64,000 bases of DNA from Macrostomum hystrix (lineage: Eukaryota > Platyhelminthes > Macrostomidae), in assembly GCA_950097015.1 (NCBI GenBank), contig CATNEN010000001.1:19658501-19722500 (forward strand). Direction: 5' to 3'. The notes below the pieces were generated by a model. The model saw only the letters and a program-made list of their open reading frames with translations. It had not been told where the DNA came from and did no database searches. Position numbers and translations under genes: made by a program. Each line of letters starts with the position of its first letter. Position 1 is the stretch's first letter. Positions 11,701-23,700 of the stretch are shown piece by piece.

Positions 11701-14700
11701 TTCAGATCCTGAATAATCCCATTCAGATCCTGAACAATCCCATTCAGATCCTGAATAATCCCATTCAGATCCTGAATAATCCCATTCAGATCCTGAACAA
11801 TCCCATTCAGATCCTGAATAATCCCATTCAGATCCTAAGTAATCCCATTCAGATCCTGAATAATCCCATTCAGATCCTGAATAATCCCATTCAGATCCTA
11901 AGTAATCCCATTCAGATCCTGAACAATCCCATTCAGATCCTGAATAATCCCATTCAGATCCTAAGTAATCCCATTCAGATCCTGAGTAATCCCATTCAGA
12001 TCCTGAACAATCCCATTCAGATCCTGAGTAATCCCATTCAGATCCTGAATAATCCCATTCAGATCCTGAATAATCCCATTCAGATCCTGAACAATCCCAT
12101 TCAGATCCTGAATAATCCCATTCAGATCCTGAACAATCCCATTCAGATCCTGAGTAATCCCATTCAGATCCTGAATAATCCCATTCAGATCCTGAACAAT
12201 CCCATTCAGATCCTGAATAATCCCATTCAGATCCTAAGTAATCCCATTCAGATCCTGAATAATCCCATTCAGATCCTAAGTAATCCCATTCAGATCCTGA
12301 ATAATCCCATTCAGATCCTGAATAATCCCATTCAGATCCTGAATAATCCCATTCAGATCCTGAACAATCCCATTCAGATCCTGAGTAATCCCATTCAGAT
12401 CCTGAATAATCCCATTCAGATCCTGAGTAATCCCATTCAGATCCTGAATAATCCCATTCAGATCCTGAACAATCCCATTCAGATCCTGAATAATCCCATT
12501 CAGATCCTAAGTAATCCCATTCAGATCCTGAATAATCCCATTCAGATCCTGAATAATCCCATTCAGATCCTGAACAATCCCATTCAGATCCTGAGTAAGT
12601 GGAGATTAAATTAAATATATTCTATGCATGTAAGCTAAAAAGTATGGATTCGGATAGCTAAAAGCCTTTATGAAGAATAACAAATATAACTCTACTCACA
12701 CATCAGACTTGGTTGAGAAGACTCGCGATCGCAGGCACTCGGGGGCTAGCCACTTCACTGGCAGTTTGCCCTGCACATTTTTAGGAAAAATAAATAACAA
12801 TTTAATAAATAGTTGGCTTTTAGAATCGATTGGAAAATGAACATGCTTCTTCCAAATGATTTCACGTTAGTGCATTGTCTGTCTTTTAGTGAAGAATCGG
12901 TGCGGAGAAACTGTAGAGGGATGAATTGGGAGCGGGAAGAGGGAGAACGAAAGAGGAAGAGGGAAGAAAGAGAGGAGAGAGGGAGAGGCGATTAAGATGA
13001 AGAGGTAGAGGCTCCACAGTCTGATGCCTGGGATCCACTGTTAAATTCATAACACCCAGGTGTCACAACAGAGCAATAAACACGGTCTTAGTTGGGATTC
13101 CATTTAAACGCGATAGAGGCAAATACAAGCAGTTACTAGCCGTGGGTATTCACTGCCGTGGATAAGGCTGTTTCATCTGTAGCCGACGCGATAGGTAAAA
13201 CTAGCTGAATAATTCTTCTAGCTGGCTAAAAATAAATGAATATAATAAACCTTTTTATGCCGGTGCTGATTTCAATGGGCAGAAGAAAATTTATGGCCAG
13301 TGTGAGGATAAGGGTAACGTGAGACAAAGAGATCACAGCCGCCGTTATATCAGGACTAAACTTACTGACGGAGGATCGCTTAGTGCACTAAAATCAGACA
13401 CCTTAGCGAGGCCGGATTCAACAAAGACCTGCTGCAGCACTGATCCGATGCACCCAAACTGAACTCGCTCCACTCCCGAGACACTTGCACTGACCTTGAT
13501 AGCACCTTCAACACACCCTCCCATTATCTTCTCCCAGCCTCCCATTACCTTCTCCCAGCCTCCCATTACCTTCTCCCAGCCTCCCATTATCTTCTCCCAG
13601 CCTCCCATTACCTTCTCCCAGCCTCCCATTACCTTCTCCCAGCCTCCCATTACCTTCTCCCAGCCTCCCATTACCTTCTCCCAGCCTCCCATTACCTTCT
13701 CCCAGCCTCCCATTATCTTCTCCCAGCCTCCCATTACCTTCTCCCAGCCTCCCATTACCTTCTCCCAGCCTCCCATTACCTTCTCCCAGCCTCCCATTAC
13801 CTTCTCCCAGCCTCCCATTATCTTCTCCCAGCCTCCCATTACCTTCTCCCAGCCTCCCATTACCTTCTCCCAGCCTCCCATTACCTTCTCCCAGCCTCCC
13901 ATTACCTTCTCCCAGCCTCCCATTATCTTCTCCCAGCCTCCCATTACCTTCTCCCAGCCTCCCATTACCTTCTCCCAGCCTCCCATTACCTTCTCCCAGC
14001 CTCCCATTACCTTCTCCCAGCCTCCCATTATCTTCTCCCAGCCTCCCATTACCTTCTCCCAGCCTCCCATTACCTTCTCCCAGCCTCCCATTACCTTCTC
14101 CCAGCCTCCCATTACCTTCTCCCAGCCTCCCATTACCTTCTCCCAGCCTCCCATTATCTTCTCCCAGCCTCCCATTACCTTCTCCCAGCCTCCCATTACC
14201 TTCTCCCAGCCTCCCATTATCTCTCCCAGCCTCCCATTACCTTCTCCCAGCCTCCCATTATCTCTCCCAGCCTCCCATTATCTCTCCCAGCCTCCCATTA
14301 TCTTCTCCCAGCCTCCCATTATGTCTCCCAGCCTCCCATTATGTCTCCCAGCCTCCCATTATCTCTCCCAGACTCCCTTCGTCTCCCCCAACCTCAGATG
14401 TGAGAGGGAGATAAGGGAGAGAAGAAGAGGCAGAGGGGAGGACTCACCTCATTGATGACTCGGTAATAATCCTTTTCTTGCACATTCCTTGTCAATCCAA
14501 AGTCGGCCACTTTAGCAACCAAGTTGCCGTCGTTTAAGTCGCTGTTGGCAACCAGAATGTTCCTAGCGGCAATGTCGCGATGAACTATCTGCGATTTCAT
14601 TTAACGAGTATCAAATATAAGTATTCTATAAATAAAGAAACACTTTTGAAAAATATTTAATTACAAGAAAAAGTATACATAAAGTAAAACGAAATGCAAG

Positions 14701-17700
14701 TCATAACCATTTTGAATGCGATTAAAATTCTATTATTTGGTCAGAGAGTGAAAAATCACAAGGAGAGTGATAGAAGAGTGACTGCGCGAGTGACTTGAAG
14801 AGTGATAGGAAAGTGACGGGGAGAGTGATAGGAGAGTGATCTCGGAGTGAAGAGTGACTGGGAGAGTGATCTCGGAGTAAAGAGTGACTGGGAGAGTGAT
14901 CTCGGAGTAAAGAGTGACTGTGGATAGTGATCTCGGAGTGAAGAGTGACTGGGAGAGTGATCTCGGAGTGAAGAGTGACTGGGAGAGTGATCTCGGAGTG
15001 AAGAGTGACTGGGAGAGTGATCTCGGAGTAAAGAGTGACTGTGAGAGTGATCTCGGAGTGAAGAGTGACTGGGAGAGTGATCTCGGAGTGAAGAGTGACT
15101 GGGAGAGTGATCTCGGAGTGAAGAGTGACTGGGAGAGTGATCTCGGAGTGAAGAGTGACTGTGAGAGTGATCTCGGAGTGAAGAGTAACTGGGAGAGTGA
15201 TCTCGGAGTGACGAGTGACTGTGAGAGTGATCTCGGAGTAAAGAGTGACTGGGAGAGTGATCTCGGAGTGAAGAGTGACTGGGCGAGAGTGACCGAACCA
15301 GATTATATCGAGTGATTCCCAGAATGGCTGTGTGAGTGATAAGTGGCATAACTGAATGGAGTGTGATTTGCAAGTCGAATTTGAAAAATGTTAATCTCGC
15401 GGCAATCCTATTTCTTCACCGCAATGTCAAATGCTGAAAGGTCGAACTACCATATTTCATAATTCATTGTGGAAAGAAATACTTTCAAGCGGATCGTGAG
15501 GGTCGTCACGTTCTACTTAAGTAAATAAGAATATAGCGAATTATTGGGTGCCTGGATATCCAGGCAGGGGACGACTTCGTGTTTTGATACCCGCGGAAAA
15601 GCCGGATGTGAATTTGCGAGGTGAAAGCCATGAAGCTGCGGAAAATGCATTTGTTAGACACTACAGTCTGGGCCCATTGGACAAAGAGGGTCTGCAGACT
15701 GAAAAAAATTATGGAGTCTGCAGCGAATAATCACCTTGATGGAGGCCATGAAGTCCAGAGCGTTGGCCACATCAGCTGCAAACTGCAACAGCAGGCGGCT
15801 GGACACACAGGGAATGTACTGCATCCGCTTGGTGCCCGGGTGCAGGTTGTGGTACTCAACCTGAACTCGATCAGCGAGGCAGCGCTCCTTCAGGAAATCG
15901 CGAAGGTTGCCATGTTGAGCCAGCTCCACCAGCAGCAGAAATGGACCTGAAATGGTTTGGAGTGACTAAAGTGCCATCTGTGATAGGAAGAGTGACAAGA
16001 GAGCCACCTGTCACCTGGGAGATTGAAAATAATAATCAGGGAGAGTGACAAAAGTGATCAGTGAGAGTGGCAAGAGTGATCAGTAGAGAGAGACAAGAGT
16101 GATCAGGGTGAGTGACAAGAGTGATCAGTAGAGAGTGACAAGAGTGATCAGGGAGAGTGACAAGAGTGATCAGGGACAGTGACAAGAGTGATCAGGGACA
16201 GTGACAAGAGTGATCAGGGACAGTGACAATAGTGATCAGTAGAGTGGCAAGAGTGATCAGTGAGAGTGACAAGAGTGATCAGGGTGAGTGACAAGAGTGA
16301 TCAGTAGAGAGTGACAAGAGTGATCAGTAGAGTGGCAAGAGTGATCAGTGAGAGTGACAAGAGTGATCAGTAGAGTGGCAAGAGTGATCAGTAGAGAGAG
16401 ACAAGAGTGATCAGGGTGAGTGACAAGAGTGATCAGTAGAGACTGACAAAAGTGATCAGTGAGAGTGACAAGAGTGATCAGGGACAGTGACAAGAGTGAT
16501 CAGGGACAGTGACAAGAGTGATCAGGGACAGTGACAAGAGTGATCAGTGAGAGTGACAAGAGTGATCAGTAGAGTGGCAAGAGTGATCAGTGAGAGTGAC
16601 AAGAGTGATCAGGGTGAGTGACAAGAGTGATCAGTGAGAGTGACAAGAGTGATCAGTAGAGTGGCAAGAGTGATCAGTAGAGAGAGACAAGAGTGATCAG
16701 GGTGAGTGACAAGAGTGATCAGTAGAGAGTGACAAGAGTGATCAGTAGAGTGGCAAGAGTGATCAGTGAGAGTGACAATAGTGATCAGTGAGAGTGACAA
16801 GAGTGATCAGGGACAGTGACAAGAGTGATCAGGGACAGTGACAAGAGTGATCAGGGACAGTGACAAGAGTGATCAGTGAGAGTGACAAGAGTGATCAGTG
16901 AGAGTGACAAGAGTGATCAGGGTGAGTGACAAGAGTGATCAGTAGAGAGTGACAAGAGTGATCAGTAGAGTGGCAAGAGTGATCAGTGAGAGTGACAAGA
17001 GTGATCAGGGTGAGTGACAAGAGTGATCAGTGAGAGTGACAAGAGTGATCAGTAGAGTGGCAAGAGTGATCAGTAGAGAGAGACAAGAGTGATCAGGGTG
17101 AGTGACAAGAGTGATCAGTAGAGAGTGACAAGAGTGATCAGTAGAGTGGCAAGAGTGATCAGTGAGAGTGACAAGAGTGATCAGTGAGAGTGACAAGAGT
17201 GATCAGTAGAGTGGCAAGAGTGATCAGTAGAGAGAGACAAGAGTGATCAGGGTGAGTGACAAGAGTGATCAGTGAGAGTGAAAAGAGTGATCAGTAGAGA
17301 GAGACCAGAGTGATCAGGGTGAGTGGCAAGAGTGATCAGTGAGAGTGACAATAGTGATCAGTGAGAGTGACAAGAGTGATCAGGGACAGTGACAAGAGTG
17401 ATCAGGGACAGTGACAAGAGTGATCAGGGACAGTGACAAGAGTGATCAGTGAGAGTGACAAGAGTGATCAGTGAGAGTGACAAGAGTGATCAGGGTGAGT
17501 GACAAGAGTGATCAGTAGAGAGTGACAAGAGTGATCAGTAGAGTGGCAAGAGTGATCAGTGAGAGTGACAAGAGTGATCAGGGACAGTGACAAGAGTGAT
17601 CAGGGACAGTGACAAGAGTGATCAGGGACAGTGACAAGAGTGATCAGTGAGAGTGACAAGAGTGATCAGTGAGAGTGACAAGAGTGATCAGGGTGAGTGA

Positions 17701-20700
17701 CAAGAGTGATCAGTAGAGAGTGACAAGAGTGATCAGTAGAGTGGCAAGAGTGATCAGTGAGAGTGACAAGAGTGATCAGGGTGAGTGACAAGAGTGATCA
17801 GTGAGAGTGACAAGAGTGATCAGTAGAGTGGCAAGAGTGATCAGTAGAGAGAGACAAGAGTGATCAGGGTGAGTGACAAGAGTGATCAGTAGAGAGTGAC
17901 AAGAGTGATCAGTAGAGTGGCAAGAGTGATCAGTGAGAGTGACAAGAGTGATCAGTGAGAGTGACAAGAGTGATCAGTAGAGTGGCAAGAGTGATCAGTA
18001 GAGAGAGACAAGAGTGATCAGGGTGAGTGACAAGAGTGATCAGTGAGAGTGAAAAGAGTGATCAGTAGAGAGAGACCAGAGTGATCAGGGTGAGTGACAA
18101 GAGTGATCAGTGAGAGTGACAAGAGTGATCAGTAGAGTGGCAAGAGTGATCAGTAGAGAGAGACAAGAGTGATCAGGGTGAGTGACAAGAGTGATCAGGG
18201 ACAGTGACAAGAGTGATCAGTAGAGAGTGACAAGAGTGATCAGGGAGAGTGACAAGAGTGATCAGGGACAGTGACAAGAGTGATCAGTAGAGTGGCAAGA
18301 GTGATCAGTGAGAGTGACAAGAGTGATCAAGGAGAGTGACAAGAGTGATCAGGGACAGTGACAAGAGTGATCAGTAGAGAGTGACAAGAGTGATCAGGGA
18401 GAGTGACAAGAGTGATCAGGGACAGTGACAAGAGTGATCAGTAGAGTGGCAAGAGTGATCAGTGAGAGTGACAAGAGTGATCAGGGTGAGTGACAAGAGT
18501 GATCAGTGAGAGTGACAAGAGTGATCAGTAGAGTGGCAAGAGTGATCAGTAGAGAGAGACAAGAGTGATCAGGGTGAGTGACAAGAGTGATCAGTAGAGA
18601 GTGACAAGAGTGATCAGTAGAGAGTGACAAGAGTGATCAGTAGAGTGGCAAGAGTGATCAGTGAGAGTGACAAGAGTGATCAGGGTGAGTGACAAGAGTG
18701 ATCAGTGAGAGTGACAAGAGTGATCAGTAGAGTGGCAAGAGTGATCAGTAGAGAGAGACAAGAGTGATCAGGGTGAGTGACAAGAGTGATCAGTAGAGAG
18801 TGACAAGAGTGATCAGTAGAGTGGCAAGAGTGATCAGTGAGAGTGACAAGAGTGATCAGTGAGAGTGACAAGAGTGATCAGTAGAGTGGCAAGAGTGATC
18901 AGTAGAGAGAGACAAGAGTGATCAGGGTGAGTGACAAGAGTGATCAGTGAGAGTGAAAAGAGTGATCAGTAGAGAGAGACCAGAGTGATCAGGGTGAGTG
19001 ACAAGAGTGATCAGTGAGAGTGACAAGAGTGATCAGTAGAGTGGCAAGAGTGATCAGTAGAGAGAGACAAGAGTGATCAGGGTGAGTGACAAGAGTGATC
19101 AGGGACAGTGACAAGAGTGATCAGTAGAGAGTGACAAGAGTGATCAGGGAGAGTGACAAGAGTGATCAGGGACAGTGACAAGAGTGATCAGTAGAGTGGC
19201 AAGAGTGATCAGTGAGAGTGACAAGAGTGATCAAGGAGAGTGACAAGAGTGATCAGGGACAGTGACAAGAGTGATCAGTAGAGAGTGACAAGAGTGATCA
19301 GGGAGAGTGACAAGAGTGATCAGGGACAGTGACAAGAGTGATCAGTAGAGTGGCAAGAGTGATCAGTGAGAGTGACAAGAGTGATCAGGGTGAGTGACAA
19401 GAGTGATCAGTAGAGTTTTAAGTGATCGCAGAGAGTAAAAATGGAAACAATTTCCAGGTAAACAGCAGATGGCAAAGTGGCTGGAAGTGTCTGTACACAG
19501 AAAGCAGCTTTGAAGGCGCCAGTCAGGTGACACAGCGGATTCATACCAAGGACATGCAACTATGGATGGTTCTTTGTTCCAGCCGAGACGAAACCTGGTT
19601 CCAGACCCAGATGCCTTCAGTGATATGTTAGTCAGGTGCTATTTTGCTAGTTAGTAGTTCATTTAGTGAAACAAAGACCTGCAGTTGATTTTCTTAGTCC
19701 TTTTTTATCGTCATCTATGCGAACTGGAATAAACACTATCTGATGATAAAGTACTCTAATCAAGAGACAATGTGCATCCCATGCTAGCAATCCTTCATTC
19801 CGATGGGAATTGGGCGTCGATAACAATCTTGTGGATCAAAACAGATTTTTCCTGTTGTAAAATAGTTAGACTAAATAGAGTGAATAACAATTTACAATCA
19901 AGTTTTGTGAACAGCCTGTACCGTTTTTTGTCGATTTAAAACGTATAATTTGAAACAAAAAGTCACAAAAGATAGTCAATTATCACACCTGACTCTAGAT
20001 CTATCTCAGAACAATGTCACTCCTGACTAATATCAGAACAATGTCACTCCTGACTAATATCAGAACAATGTCACTCCAGACTAATAACAGGACAGTGTCA
20101 CTCCAGACTAATATCAGAACAATGTCACTCCAGACTAATATCAGAACAATGTCACTCCAGACTAATAACAGGACAGTGTCACTCCAGACTAATATCAGAA
20201 CAATGTCACTCCAGACTAATATCAGAACAATGTCACTCCAGACTAATATCAGAAAAATGTCACTCCAGACTAATATCAGAACAATGTCACTCCAGACTAA
20301 TATCAGAACAATGTCACTCCAGACTAATATCAGAACAGTGTCACTCCAGACTAATATCAGAACAATGTCACTCCTGACTAATATCAGAACAGTGTCACTC
20401 CAGACTAATATCAGAACAATGTCACTCCAGACTAATATCAGAACAGTGTCACTCCAGACTAATATCAGAACAATGTCACTGCTGACTAATATCAGAACAA
20501 TGTCACTCCAGACTAATATCAGAACAATGTCACTCCAGACTAATATCAGAAAAATGTCACTCCAGACTAATATCAGAACAATGTCACTCCAGACTAATAT
20601 CAGAAAAATGTCACTCCAGACTAATATCAGAACAATGTCACTCCTGACTAATATCAGAACAATGTCACTCCTGACTAATAACAGAAAAATGTCACTCCAG

Positions 20701-23700
20701 ACTAATATCAGAACAATGTCACTCCTGACTAATATCAGAAAAATGTCACTCCAGACTAATATCAGAACAATGTCACTCCTGACTAATATCAGAACAATGT
20801 CACTCCTGACTAATAACAGAAAAATGTCACTCCAGACTAATATCAGAACAATGTCACTCCTGACTAATAACAGAACAATGTCACTCCAGACTAATAACAG
20901 AACAATGTCACTCCAGACTAATATCAGAACAATGTCACTCCAGACTAATATCAGAACAATGTCACTCCAGACTAATATCAGAACAGTATCACTCCTGACT
21001 AATAACAGAACAATGTCACTCCTGACTAATAACAGAACAATGTCACTCCAGACTAATATCAGAACAATGTCACTCCAGACTAATAACAGAACAATGTCAC
21101 TCCAGACTAATATCAGAACAATGTCACTCCAGACTAATATCAGAACAATGTCACTCCAGACTAATAACAGAACAATGTCACTCCAGACTAATATCAGAAC
21201 AATGTCACTCCAGACTAATAACAGAACAATGTCACTCCAGACTAATATCAGAACAGTGTCACTCCTGACTAATATCAGAACAATGTCACTGCTGACTAAT
21301 ATCAGAACAATGTCACTCCAGACTAATATCAGAACAATGTCACTCCAGACTAATATCAGAACAATGTCACTCCAGCAAAATGTCCGCCCACAAGTGTCGC
21401 ATAACGCCTCACCATTCCTGGTGCTGATGCCCACCAGCTTGATGATGTTGGGATGGGGATTGCGGCTCATCAGCTTCATGATCTCCATCTCCTTGTACAG
21501 AGCGATCAACTCCTCCTCTGTGTAGTTGCCTGGAATGTGGTGGTGTCGATTTTAGAGTTTTAAAAGAGTGTCTTCCATGTTGAAGTTCTTAGATTCTGGC
21601 TCGTAATTAAGGGCATTTTTATTAAATCTAAAGTATATTTTTAGAATGTTGAGTCGGAATCAGAAATCGGAATGGGGATTCAGAAATGAAGTTTTAGAAG
21701 ATTTTTAAACGGGGATTTAAGGAGATTTTGGGATTTCGAAGTGTTTTAGAGAGATTTTGGGATTAGCAGGGGCTTTTGAGAGATTTTGGGATAAGAATAA
21801 GATTTTATGGGATTTTGGGATTAGAAGGTGATGTAGGGAGATTTTAGAAAAAAATGATCTCTTGGGAGATTTCGGGATTAGAAGGGAACTTAAGGGAGAG
21901 TTTAGGATTTTAAAACGGAATTTATGGAGATCGGGATTAGAAGGGGATGTAAGTAGGTCTGTTGGGATTATCAATCAAGTTATGCAATAGCTGACATCAC
22001 AGGAGTCAATTGACTCGCACTCACGTTTGAGCATCTTAACGGCCACATCGCGCGGCTGGTTGCCAATCACCAGCTGGCCCGAGTGAACGCTGCCAAATGC
22101 ACCTTCGCCAAGGAGACGGAACAGCTGCACCCTGAGGAATCGAATGGGTTGAAAGGGGTTCGTCAGAATACTTTTCTGTCCCCCTAATATCACTCCCCCA
22201 GTCACTCTTGAGTCCCAAAGTCACTCTCATACTCACTCTTCACTCTCAAAGTCACTCTCCACTCTCCGATCACTCTCCCAGTCACTCTTCCCTCTCTGAT
22301 CACTCCCCCAGTCAATCTTCATTTCACAATCACTCTCTGTCACTCTTCACTCTCCGATCACTCTCCCAGTCACTCTTCCCTCTCTGATCACTCCCCCAGT
22401 CAATCTTCATTTCACAATCACTCTCTGTCACTCTTCACTCTCCGATCACTCTCCCAGTCAATCTTCAACCTCTGATCACTCCCCCAGTCACTCTTCACTT
22501 TACAATCACTCTCCCAGTCACTCTTCACTCTCCGATCACTCTCCCAGTCACTCTTCACTCTCCGATCACTCTCCCAGTCACTCTTCACTCTCCGATCACT
22601 CTCCCAGTCACTTTTCACTCTTCGATCACTCTCTCAGTCACTCTTCAACCTCTGATCACTCTCCCAGTCACTTTTCACTCTTCGATCACTCTCTCAGTCA
22701 CTCTTCAACCTCTGATCAATCTCCCAGTCACTTTTCACTCTTCGATCACTCTCTCAGTCACTCTTCAACCTCTGATCACTCTCCCAGTCACTCTTCACTT
22801 TACAATCACTCTCCCAGTCACTCTTCACTATCCGATCACTCTCCCAGTCACTCCCAGAAGCAGCAGAGTCACTCACCGTTTCCTATCAACCTCCAGCACG
22901 GGGCAGCTGGGAATGATGTAGCGCACTTCTCTATTGATTCTCTCCCCGGCCTCGTCGTCGTCGGCGTCGCCGTTGTTTCGCCGGGAGCCGAAGCCCAGAC
23001 GAGAGCGCGACGATCGAATGCGCTCGACCACAACTTCGGGCACGGACGGCAGCCGGGACACTGAGGAGTCGGCAACGGCGGTGGTAACGCATCCCGACGC
23101 TGCGTCGGAGGAGCTCTCGCAGCTAGTCGACGCGGTGTCGCCCCGCTGACGTCCGGTCAAGTAGAGCTCGCTGTTGTCAGCGCAAACAACTCGCAGGCGC
23201 TTCTTGATTGGTTCCGAGCGACGCTTGGCGTAGAAATAGATGAAGATGAGTATGGCGACCGTCACAAACACGACTAGGCCGGCGGCCGCTCCGTAGCCAA
23301 TGATCTGGACTCTGGCCGCGTCTGGAAGCAATGGGATTTGGGATAGCCCTGTTATTTCAGATTATCTTGCGACTTTTAGACAATCGTTGGATTTATGAAA
23401 ATTTGTCGATTTTGAATAATCTAGGGATTTATGGATAATCCTTAGGTTTAGGATAATCATGGGATTTTAGATTATCCTTGGATTTTAGACACGATAGTCA
23501 TAGGATTAGGTGGGATTAACGATAGTGAATGGTAATTAGGATTTCGATTTCAAAAGGGACATGGATTAGGATGCTTATTGTTAGATATGATATTTAGGCA
23601 GATGATAGGGTTCCATAACGATGGTATAAATCAGTGCTCACAGGCCAACTCATGGAGCCTGGATGCAGCCTCGCCAACCACGCAGTCAGACAGGATCTCC

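Noticed and set aside
13364-13500. Minus-strand piece reading [16 protein letters not shown] with a good donor (CCGTCA|GTAAGT), similar to a kinase KVADFG block
   Set aside because: It lies between kinase exons 9 and 10, which already join without gap at RVINE|GKLPVKW; no HRD or other kinase motif accompanies it. A cryptic or decayed exon is possible but unsupported.
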